From Candidatus Moduliflexus flocculans (GTDB lineage: Bacteria > Moduliflexota > Moduliflexia > Moduliflexales > Moduliflexaceae): a DNA stretch of 33,392 nucleotides. The stretch lies in NCBI GenBank assembly GCA_000739515.1, contig DF820455.1, positions 843,219 through 876,610 of the forward strand, given 5' to 3'. A model generated the notes under the pieces. The model had not been told where the DNA came from, made no database searches, and saw only the letters and a program-made list of their open reading frames with translations. Positions 23,085 through 30,851 of this stretch are shown here, one piece after another (positions within the stretch are counted from its first letter, which is position 1; each line of letters begins with the position of its first letter). Made by a program: the position numbers and the translations under genes.

Positions 23085-26000
23085 CTAACCGCACTGGTTC
23101 GATGCGTCCGCAAAAAACTGTTCGTCGGGCTGAACGATTTTCAGAATCAGTTCATATTCAAAATTCTGCGCGAATGGGCTTAGTCGTTCTGCCAGCCCGG
23201 GGCGGAAATCGCGAAGTTGCTCGATGATCTCAAGCATCAACGTAATATCAAAATGTCGTGTCGCTTCCGCTAATCTGTGCCGCATATCCTCTGGCAGTTC
23301 CGACATTTCGGCTTGCAGCGCCGCGAGATCGCTATCCAATAAAACGATCTCCGGCTGCGGCGTCAGCGTGACCGACGGCGTCTGGCTTTCCAAGAGCGCG
23401 AATAACTGTCGAGACGATTCATTGGCAGCAAGCTCGTCAGGGTGGAGTTTCGAGACTTTGAGCATCTTATTGATCAATGCCAGCAAATCTTTGCCGTTTT
23501 GCCGGATCATCGTGAGATATTCCTGGTAGATCGGCGCAAGAGTCGCGTCTGTTGACATTAATTCCGTAAAGCCAAGAATCACATTGAGCGGGGTACGAAG
23601 ATGGTGACTCACGTTCCCCAAAAAGGTGCTTTTAATCCGTTCAGCATGTTCAGCGGCGTCGCGGGCGCGAATTAATTCCGCTTCCAACTGCTTGCGCTCT
23701 GTCAGATCGTAAATTGCGGCGAGCGCGGCAGGCTGCCCGTCATACAGAATGCGCTCATAAGAGAGCAGGATATCGAAGATGGTTCCATCGGCTTTGCGCG
23801 CGCGCAGTTCCCACTGCGAGATGCGTCCAAACTCCTCAAGCGCGGCGCGAACGCGCGGTTGATCGCGCTCTCGATCCGCATAGAGGTCTCCAGCGTTTTT
23901 TCCGCGTCTGATCTCATCGCCCGTGTAACCGAATAAATGACAGAATGCCTGGTTCGCCATTAAAATTTCCCCTGAGGCGCGGCCTAATAACAATGGCAGC
24001 GGAGAGGCTTCGACAATCAGCCGCAATTGCTGTTCGCTGGCACGGAGTGCGTCTTCGGCCTGCTTGCGCAGCGTAATATCGGTTTGCACCGAGACGGAGT
24101 GCATGATATTCTCATCATCATCCCTAATGGTTTCCACATTTAACAACACCGTGCGCTTGTCGCCGTTGCGCGTGATAATCTCGAGTTCTTCATCTGTCAA
24201 TCGTCCGGTTTCTTTCCATCGCGCAAATAACAGGGAGGCTTTCGGGAGCGATTCAGGGGCGTAGATGGCGCTGATAGGCTGCCCGATCAACTCTTCTCGC
24301 GAATACCCTAAGGTTTGGAGGGCGGCGGCATTCACATCGAGGATGAATCCATCTGCCGAAATCATGTACGCATATTCCGGCATCTGCGCGAAGAATTGCC
24401 TGAATTTTTTTTCTGACAGGCGCAGGGCGGTTTCGGCTCGTTTGCGGTCAGTAATGTCTTGAAACACGCCGATCAAACGCGTGATTTGTCCATCAATCAT
24501 AATCGGGCGTCCAATCGCTCTAACCCACAGGCGACGCCCTTTCGCCGTGATGAAGCGGAATTCCGAGTCGAACGCCTCTCCATGTTGCATGGCGCGTTGC
24601 AGCGCGAGTTCAAGCGCCAGGCGGTCATCGGGATGGTAGAAGTTTAAGGCTTCCGCGAATGGCACGAAGTCGCGTTCTGGAATTTCATGAATGTGATACG
24701 TTTCTTTTGTCCATGTCACCTTCAGCGTCTTTATATCAAGCTCCCAGCCGCCGATTCTGGCGATCTCTCCCACCGCATTCAGTAATGCCTCGCGTTCGCG
24801 CAAGGCGTGTTCAGCCTGGCGGCGTGCGGCAATATTGCGCGTCACGCCGAGAAAGCCGCTAAACTCCCCCTGCGCATCAAAGATCGGCTGCACCAAGGCT
24901 TCAGTCCAGACCGTTGAGCCATCTTTGCATGGTTGTTCCAATTCAACCGGGGTTGTCTGCAAAAGAGGAGCTCCCTGTTTGATTTTCATTACGACATTCG
25001 CCATCGCTGCTTGTACGATCTTCAGCGATTCGGGAGTCAACACTTCTTCCGGCGTCTGCTGCAACACTTCCTGGGGCGTGTAACCGCGTAGCTTTTCGAC
25101 GGATGGGCTGACGTAGGTAAATTGGCCTGTCGGATTCATGAGCCAGATCACATCCTGGGCATTTTCCGCGAGCAGACGATATTGCGCCTCGCGTTCGCGC
25201 ATGGCTATTTCAGCTTGTTTGCGGGCGGTGATGTCATGAATAATGGAAAAAAGAAGCGCCTGCTGCTGCCAGGTTATTAGCGTCGTGTGGACTTCGACAT
25301 CGCGAATCTCGCCGTTCGCCAACCGATGTTGAAACTCGAAATCATTGCGCAGCGACAACTTGGCCTGCCGCATCGCCTCGTTGACCTCCTTAGACGGCAG
25401 TTGATTGATGCGATACACAGACATGGCTTGCAATTCTTCGAGCGGATAGCCGTAGTAGCGAGACGCCGCTGAATTCGCGCTCGCGATCTGTCCGGTGTCC
25501 GGATTGACAAGCAGCATCACGGCGCTATGGGCTTCAAACAAGTAATGAAACAGGTCTTTCCGGGCTAATTCGTTGGTCAGGCTGATGCGCGCCTGTTCTG
25601 CGTTATGCAACTCATGGGTCATGCGATTGAAGGCGGCGGTCAACGTGCCGATCTCGTCATCATACTCAATCGGAATGGCTGTTTGGAACTGCCTATCTCG
25701 AAATTGTTGGACACCGGCTAATAAATTGTTGAGCGGCCTCACTAATATCATCCGAAAGAAAAGAGGGAAGACGAATATGATGACGATGCTGTTCATCACG
25801 CTTAACAGGAGCAGTCGAAGTATTTTCTGCTGTACAATCCGATTGTATGGTTCGTAATTAATCCCGACCTGATACTGGCGATGGGATAGAAAAAACTGGG
25901 CGTGGCTCTGCAAGAGCATTTCTTGCGGCAACCTGTTTGCGCTCCATCTGTTGAATTTTTGAGGGTTTCCGAATTCGAGATGAGCGATTGTATCATCAGG

Positions 26001-26963
26001 CGGAGCGCCCGTATCCCGGGAAACAATATACAGAATATCAGACGGCAGCGTCGTGAAATCTTTGGAGAGCGCGGCTTGCTTCGCGATCTGAATGAACAGA
26101 TTCTGTTCCGCCTCGCGTTCGCCTGAAATAAATATTGCCAATTCAATCACAATGATGTTGGTGATCAGAAACAGCGTCACTAACGCAACCCCGACTAATT
26201 TGACTAAAAACGTCAGGGGATGCGGGGCATGGTTAAAATAGACGAGCGCAACGGCTGCCATAGAGAGCAGCATTGTCACGCTGAAGCCATAGTCAATATA
26301 GAGCCAATTGATATGAAATATCTGCGGGAAGGCCGCGGCAACCGCAAACGGCGTCGAGCCTAAGGCGATGCTCATAGCAATGGTAAAGTGACGATGCGCC
26401 TGTGCTGCTGGATGCTGTGGACGTCTGAACAGGAGATGTAAGGCGTTCTGCCATGTTCGATCTGACTGCTCGGAGTACGCGTAATACATGGCACGCCGCC
26501 AGAATATGGTGAGTGCGAGCGGCGTCATCACCGGCACGATCAACCAGAAATACGGTGTGACTTCCGATGGCTGAGTTCTGGTGAACCAATGATACGCATA
26601 GTGGCAGCTATAACCGAACGCCCAAAACGCAAGCGCAGCAAAGACTGCTGTCATCCACTGCGCCTCGCGCGGCTGATCGTTGTGTGGAAAACAATAGGCA
26701 AAGCGGATCAAGCCGACTGAGCCTAACAGCATGAACGTATCCTCGAAAGGGGCGAGCGCTCCGAAATATATAGGATTGCTGTTTATCACGAACATCACGG
26801 AATAACACAATAGCAACCCGCCATAGAAGCCGATTAAATTCCAGTGTGCCTGGGATTTCGGGCGGATGGTCAGCATGTAAAAAAGGACGTAGCCCATCAG
26901 GATTACGCCGAACAGTCCTGTAAACAGATAGGCACTCGGAAACAGCAAGAAATGTTCGAACAT
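23085..26963 (-). CDS. Membrane multi-PAS histidine-kinase-like protein lacking the ATPase domain
   Basis: A 1292-residue protein. The N-terminal 300 residues form about eight membrane segments (7TM-like sensor), followed by an extracytoplasmic loop, another membrane segment near residue 395, and a HAMP linker (RPLNNLLAGVQQF). Five PAS domains span about 470-1090. A HisKA helix pair follows, with FLGNVSHHLRTPLN and the phospho-acceptor His near residue 1120. The usual acidic residue after that His is replaced by His. The HATPase_c domain (N, G1 and G2 boxes) is absent: after LINKMLKVSKL the protein passes through a 40-residue linker into a helical module at 1223-1277 shared with the two other kinases here. 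It cannot be an ordinary autokinase; it may be a phosphoacceptor, a partner for another kinase, or a decayed kinase. Confidence 0.88.
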   Translation of the reverse strand: MFEHFLLFPSAYLFTGLFGVILMGYVLFYMLTIRPKSQAHWNLIGFYGGLLLCYSVMFVINSNPIYFGALAPFEDTFMLLGSVGLIRFAYCFPHNDQPREAQWMTAVFAALAFWAFGYSCHYAYHWFTRTQPSEVTPYFWLIVPVMTPLALTIFWRRAMYYAYSEQSDRTWQNALHLLFRRPQHPAAQAHRHFTIAMSIALGSTPFAVAAAFPQIFHINWLYIDYGFSVTMLLSMAAVALVYFNHAPHPLTFLVKLVGVALVTLFLITNIIVIELAIFISGEREAEQNLFIQIAKQAALSKDFTTLPSDILYIVSRDTGAPPDDTIAHLEFGNPQKFNRWSANRLPQEMLLQSHAQFFLSHRQYQVGINYEPYNRIVQQKILRLLLLSVMNSIVIIFVFPLFFRMILVRPLNNLLAGVQQFRDRQFQTAIPIEYDDEIGTLTAAFNRMTHELHNAEQARISLTNELARKDLFHYLFEAHSAVMLLVNPDTGQIASANSAASRYYGYPLEELQAMSVYRINQLPSKEVNEAMRQAKLSLRNDFEFQHRLANGEIRDVEVHTTLITWQQQALLFSIIHDITARKQAEIAMREREAQYRLLAENAQDVIWLMNPTGQFTYVSPSVEKLRGYTPQEVLQQTPEEVLTPESLKIVQAAMANVVMKIKQGAPLLQTTPVELEQPCKDGSTVWTEALVQPIFDAQGEFSGFLGVTRNIAARRQAEHALREREALLNAVGEIARIGGWELDIKTLKVTWTKETYHIHEIPERDFVPFAEALNFYHPDDRLALELALQRAMQHGEAFDSEFRFITAKGRRLWVRAIGRPIMIDGQITRLIGVFQDITDRKRAETALRLSEKKFRQFFAQMPEYAYMISADGFILDVNAAALQTLGYSREELIGQPISAIYAPESLPKASLLFARWKETGRLTDEELEIITRNGDKRTVLLNVETIRDDDENIMHSVSVQTDITLRKQAEDALRASEQQLRLIVEASPLPLLLGRASGEILMANQAFCHLFGYTGDEIRRGKNAGDLYADRERDQPRVRAALEEFGRISQWELRARKADGTIFDILLSYERILYDGQPAALAAIYDLTERKQLEAELIRARDAAEHAERIKSTFLGNVSHHLRTPLNVILGFTELMSTDATLAPIYQEYLTMIRQNGKDLLALINKMLKVSKLHPDELAANESSRQLFALLESQTPSVTLTPQPEIVLLDSDLAALQAEMSELPEDMRHRLAEATRHFDITLMLEIIEQLRDFRPGLAERLSPFAQNFEYELILKIVQPDEQFFADASNQCG

Positions 26964-27099
26964 AACGCGCTCTCTTGTCCGTCCTGCGGTCAGCGACTCC
27001 CGGACAGGGAATCGAGCGAGGGGAAAGCGATGGATATTGGCGGCGATGAATGGCGCGCTGCCGCTTTCGCGCGGCAGCGCGCTCGGTCAGCATTCGCAG

Positions 27100-27414
27100 T
27101 TATGAGCCGGTGTCGTCAGGTTCAAGCTTTTTGGGCGGGACCGGTTTGGGCTGATATTTTTCCCATCCATATCCAGAGTCGTGGGATTTAACCTCCGTAA
27201 ACGTGATCTCGTTCCCATAATCGCCGACCGCCACTAACTCATCGGACTCGCTCCAGCCTTCATTATGTTTCGCGACAAACCGGAACATGGCCTCGACTTC
27301 CTTCTGGTCGTAATGTTCGAGCGATTTGGCATACGGCAGGCCGAAATTAAACGGCAGTGAAATTTGCGACTCTTCCTGACGAGTGCGATTGATGAATTTG
27401 TAGTATTGTCCCAT
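27100..27414 (-). CDS. Unknown small protein
   Basis: A 104-residue soluble protein that I do not recognise. It begins MGQYYKFINRTRQEES, continues LPFNFGLPYAKSLEHYDQ, and ends with a proline- and lysine-rich tail (PKPVPPKKLEPDDTGS). No signal peptide or membrane segment. The ATG at 27414 has the full anti-16S sequence AGGAGGTGATC directly upstream, one of the best ribosome binding sites in the window, so it is very probably expressed. It lies 136 bp upstream of the 1292-residue kinase-like gene on the same strand. Composition fits the neighbourhood. Confidence 0.7.
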   Translation of the reverse strand: MGQYYKFINRTRQEESQISLPFNFGLPYAKSLEHYDQKEVEAMFRFVAKHNEGWSESDELVAVGDYGNEITFTEVKSHDSGYGWEKYQPKPVPPKKLEPDDTGS

Positions 27415-27720
27415 AACGATCACCTCCTTCGCCTTTCCTGTCAGTGAATGCGCCCTGAACAGGATCGCGAATCATTGATTGACCAATACATCGTGAACGA
27501 TCCAGAGAGGTTTGTCAATCCTTATATAAAGGCGAGCGTTAATTTTTATTGCTCGCATCTAAGACCAAATGCGTTTGAAAAGATCATCTATTCCGTAGAA
27601 ATCCGGCGAATAAGGCTGTTACGTTGAAGAGCATTCTTCGTCAGAATCGAGTTCGACTTGCTGAAAGAAGCCAGGGCTGATTTTGGCATACTGTTATTCG
27701 GATAATTATACCAATTGTGA

Positions 27721-27835
27721 TTCAGTACCTTACAAAAACGACAACGAATTGGAGAATACAACGAATCGGAAGGCGCGAGAGCCGCTCTAATTCGTTCCTT
27801 TCTTTCATTCGTTGTCGTTTTTGTAAGGTAGTGAA
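27721..27835. mobile_element. MITE-like element, family D, near-perfect 10-bp target duplication
   Basis: A 115-bp element with long terminal inverted repeats starting TTCAGTACCTTACAAAAACG on the left and TTCACTACCTTACAAAAACG read inward from the right; they continue to ACAACGAAT. Flanks are CCAATTGTGA (27711-27720) and CTAATTGTGA (27836-27845), a 10-bp duplication with one mismatch. The tip TTCA..ACCTTAC resembles the family A tip TTCA..TCCTAAC, so the same transposase group may serve both (inference). Confidence 0.8.
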
Positions 27836-27873
27836 CTAATTGTGATAAAAAAGATCATATTTGTTTAGCCATG

Positions 27874-27902
27874 GTAGAGACGCCCCGGCGGGGCGTCTCT
27901 AC
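27874..27902. repeat. GTAGAGACGC palindrome, intergenic copy
   Basis: A 29-bp perfect palindrome, GTAGAGACGCCCCG, one centre base, then its complement. It lies 32 bp downstream of the hybrid kinase stop, where it may act as a terminator. A second copy of this family is inside that kinase gene at 29077-29104. Confidence 0.8.
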
Positions 27903-27934
27903 AGTATTTCTGATCTATCCAAACACCATTGGTA

Positions 27935-30805
27935 TTACTTGTTTATTACGTCAGCGCAATTTTGAAGCAGGCACGCGATCTTTTCATATTCGAAATGATA
28001 CGCGAGCTTTTCAAGTTTATCCGCCAGGATTGGGGCAATTGTCTGGATATTGCGGATGACATCCATCATTGTGTCTATATCTGCAATGAGGCTCGCCATG
28101 CGCAATGTGCCAAGCCATTCCTCCGGGATATGCGCCAGAGATTCTATTTGAGGATCGGTTTCGGCTGTTCGTCGCATCGCTTCTTCGATGCCTTCCTCAA
28201 GAATCTGTCGAATCTGACTCACTTGAAAACATTCTGCGAGATTCTTGATTTTACAGGTAAATGACGTAAATCTGCCTTCAGTTTGAACAACGTCCGCGAT
28301 CTGTTCGCGTAACACCACAATATCGCCGATGTTCACCAAATCAAACCATGCCCTGAGCGTGGAAAGCGGCGGCAGTTCTTCTGAAGCATTTATGGCAACT
28401 GCTAAAGGCGTCTCCTCTTGATAACACCATTTTGCTACTCCTAACGAGGATAACAACTCACTCAACACGCTCGCATGAATCGGCTTCGGCAAAAACGCCT
28501 GCGCCCCTGCCACCAGGCTCTGGCGCTGGTCTTCCTGATACACGCTGGCTGACGACGCGATGATGACCATGTCTCGACATTCCGGCATCTGGCGGAGATG
28601 TTGAATCAACTCCACGCCCCCCATATCAGGCATTCGCAAATCTGTGATCACCGCAGCGGGAGAGTGTGCCGCGACTTGCCGCAATGCCTCGTATCCGTTG
28701 TGGGCTTCCACGACGCGACATCCCCAGGATTTCAGCAATTCCGCAAGCACTTGCCGATTCTCTGCCAGATCGTCCACCACGAGAATCGTCGGCGCGGCGT
28801 TATGCACGCCAATGATTCGGCGGCATTCTGGCGGTTGAAAGGCATCGGCGGCGATGATCGGCAACGAGACATCGAACCGAAAGACACTGCCGACGCCGAC
28901 GAGACTGGTGACAGTTAATATCCCGCCCATCAGTTCCGCGAGATTGCGGCTGATCGCCAATCCTAAGCCGGTGCCTTGCGCCTTATGAGCAACGTCTCCA
29001 ACCTGTTGAAACGGGGTAAACAGGCGCGCCAAATCATCCGGCGCGATTCCGACGCCGGTGTCTTCAATGTCAAACCGTAGAGACGCGCGACCGCGCGTCT
29101 CTACGGGATCATGCACGGTCGCGACGCGCAATGTGACGCTGCCGTGATCGGTAAATTTGACCGCGTTGCCTAATAAATTCAATAAGATTTGGCGGAGACG
29201 ATGTTCGTCCCCCTCAACAAATTCTGGCAGATATGGCTCCTTGATCGTCTGAAAACGCAAGCCTTTACTGTCGGCTTTGATCGAGATCATGCCGCTGACA
29301 TCGTCAATCAAAGAGGAGAGAAGCATCCTGGCGGGATGGATTTCCAGGCGTCCGGCCTCAACTTTCGCGAGATCGAGAATATCATTGATCATCGTTAACA
29401 AATGCTGGCCGCTTCGTTCGATAACGGTGGCAAATTCGCGCTGTCGGGGCGCGAGGGCATGATCGCTTTTCAGCAGTTGCGCATAGCCTAAAACGCCATT
29501 GAGCGGCGTGCGGAGTTCGTGGCTCATATTGGCGAGAAATGCGCTTTTGGCGCGATTCGCCTCATCGGCGGCGTCTTTCGCCTGCTGCAACGTCTCTTCA
29601 GCGTGTTTGCGGGCAGTCACGTCGCGGATGATGGTCATAATGCCAGAAACCTGCCCTTGAGCAGCGGTCAGCGGCGCGGAGGAAAGTTCGATCCATATCT
29701 GGCTGCCATCATGTTTATGCGCGCGATATTCACAACGAGAGACGAATTGTTTCATCATGACCTGTTCTATGCGCGCGCGCAGCCTGTCGTATTCATGCGG
29801 CTCGAACCAATCGAATGCTGATGTGCCGATGATATCGAGTTCTGACGGGATGTTATACATCGCATACACTTGCGGCGAGATAAAGGTAAAGCGACCATCA
29901 AGATCGATAATCGCCAGACCATCAGGGAGGATGTTGAGCAAATTCCGGTGATATTCCTCCGATTCCCGCAATTTAGCTTCCATCTGCTTGCGTTCGGTAA
30001 TATCTCGCGAAATTGAAAGCACCATCGGCTGCCCGCGATAATCAATCAAATTCATGGCGATCTCGCATGGAATGCGGTCGCCGGTTTTCGTAATATGTTC
30101 GCTGTCGTCAATGACGCGCTGTCGGGCGCGCAGTTGTTCCAGCACATACACATACCCTTCCCGCGATTTTTCCTGCGTAAATTCATTGGGATGTTTCGTT
30201 AATAATTCGGCTCTGGAATAGCCTAAACGTCGGCAGGCTTCCTGGTTGACGTCCGCCAGCGTCCCGGCGAGGTCATGAATAAAGACCGCGTCAGGCAGCT
30301 TATCCAGAAGCGTCCGATAATGGGCTTCGCTTTGGCGTAATGCCTCTTCGGTCTGTTTGCGCTCAATGATCTCGGTCTGAAGCTGCTGGTTTTTCGCTTC
30401 AAGCTGCTTCTGGGCATGACGCAAGCTCACATGCGTTCGCACTCGCGCCAGCACTTCTTCAGCCTGAAACGGTTTGGTGATATAATCCACGCCGCCAAGC
30501 TCAAAGGCTTTGATCTTGTCAGAGGTATCCCCTAATGCGCTGAGAAAGATCACGGGAATATCTTTCAGGCATTCATCGGCTTTCAATTGGCGGCAGACTT
30601 CGAACCCATCTATGCCGGTCATCATAATATCGAGCAGAATGAGGTCTGGCGGCATGCTGCGCGCGACATGCAGCGCGAATTCTCCGCTGATTGCTGGTCG
30701 CGTTCGATAACCCTGAATGGTCAGAAGTTGCTGCAATATTTTCAGGTTTTCTGGATTGTCATCCACAATCAAAATCGTTGCATGTGCTGTTTCAAGCTGA
30801 TTCAT
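27935..30805 (-). CDS. Hybrid sensor kinase: REC-PAS-PAS-HisKA-HATPase-REC plus C-terminal module
   Basis: A 956-residue cytoplasmic hybrid kinase. The N-terminal receiver (about 9-125) has its phospho-acceptor at Asp59 (LILLDIMM) and Lys in YITKPF. Two PAS domains span about 160-405. HisKA has SHELRTPLN (His near 427), and the HATPase domain has LLGNAVKFT, EDTGVGI and GTGLGLAIS. A second receiver follows at about 672-790 (VVDDLAENR, ITDLRMPDM, LPKPI). The C-terminus carries the 55-residue helical module (893-947) shared with the neighbouring kinases. Residues about 568-577 (VETRGRASLR), between the N and G1 boxes, are encoded by a 28-bp dispersed palindrome. It starts 46 bp after the stop of the kinase at 30852, so the two probably form an operon. 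Confidence 0.93.
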   Translation of the reverse strand: MNQLETAHATILIVDDNPENLKILQQLLTIQGYRTRPAISGEFALHVARSMPPDLILLDIMMTGIDGFEVCRQLKADECLKDIPVIFLSALGDTSDKIKAFELGGVDYITKPFQAEEVLARVRTHVSLRHAQKQLEAKNQQLQTEIIERKQTEEALRQSEAHYRTLLDKLPDAVFIHDLAGTLADVNQEACRRLGYSRAELLTKHPNEFTQEKSREGYVYVLEQLRARQRVIDDSEHITKTGDRIPCEIAMNLIDYRGQPMVLSISRDITERKQMEAKLRESEEYHRNLLNILPDGLAIIDLDGRFTFISPQVYAMYNIPSELDIIGTSAFDWFEPHEYDRLRARIEQVMMKQFVSRCEYRAHKHDGSQIWIELSSAPLTAAQGQVSGIMTIIRDVTARKHAEETLQQAKDAADEANRAKSAFLANMSHELRTPLNGVLGYAQLLKSDHALAPRQREFATVIERSGQHLLTMINDILDLAKVEAGRLEIHPARMLLSSLIDDVSGMISIKADSKGLRFQTIKEPYLPEFVEGDEHRLRQILLNLLGNAVKFTDHGSVTLRVATVHDPVETRGRASLRFDIEDTGVGIAPDDLARLFTPFQQVGDVAHKAQGTGLGLAISRNLAELMGGILTVTSLVGVGSVFRFDVSLPIIAADAFQPPECRRIIGVHNAAPTILVVDDLAENRQVLAELLKSWGCRVVEAHNGYEALRQVAAHSPAAVITDLRMPDMGGVELIQHLRQMPECRDMVIIASSASVYQEDQRQSLVAGAQAFLPKPIHASVLSELLSSLGVAKWCYQEETPLAVAINASEELPPLSTLRAWFDLVNIGDIVVLREQIADVVQTEGRFTSFTCKIKNLAECFQVSQIRQILEEGIEEAMRRTAETDPQIESLAHIPEEWLGTLRMASLIADIDTMMDVIRNIQTIAPILADKLEKLAYHFEYEKIACLLQNCADVINK
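29077..29104. repeat. GTAGAGACGC palindrome inside a kinase gene
   Basis: GTAGAGACGCGCG, two centre bases, then its complement: a 28-bp palindrome wholly within the coding sequence of the hybrid kinase and in frame. It is the same family as the intergenic copy at 27874-27902 (identical outer 10 bp on each side). Confidence 0.85.
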
Positions 30806-30851
30806 CAGAGATGTATGCGAAAGATTCCGTATCCCTTGCGCCAGGCTATCC

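Larger units (their letters stand above)
27415..27934. other. Intergenic region with two repeats
   Basis: A 520-bp gap. It contains the family D element (27721-27835) and the GTAGAGACGC palindrome (27874-27902). The part 27425-27710 is AT-rich and shows no gene; GGCTGTTACGTT near 27612 resembles the terminus of the element at 14683, perhaps a remnant. Confidence 0.6.
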
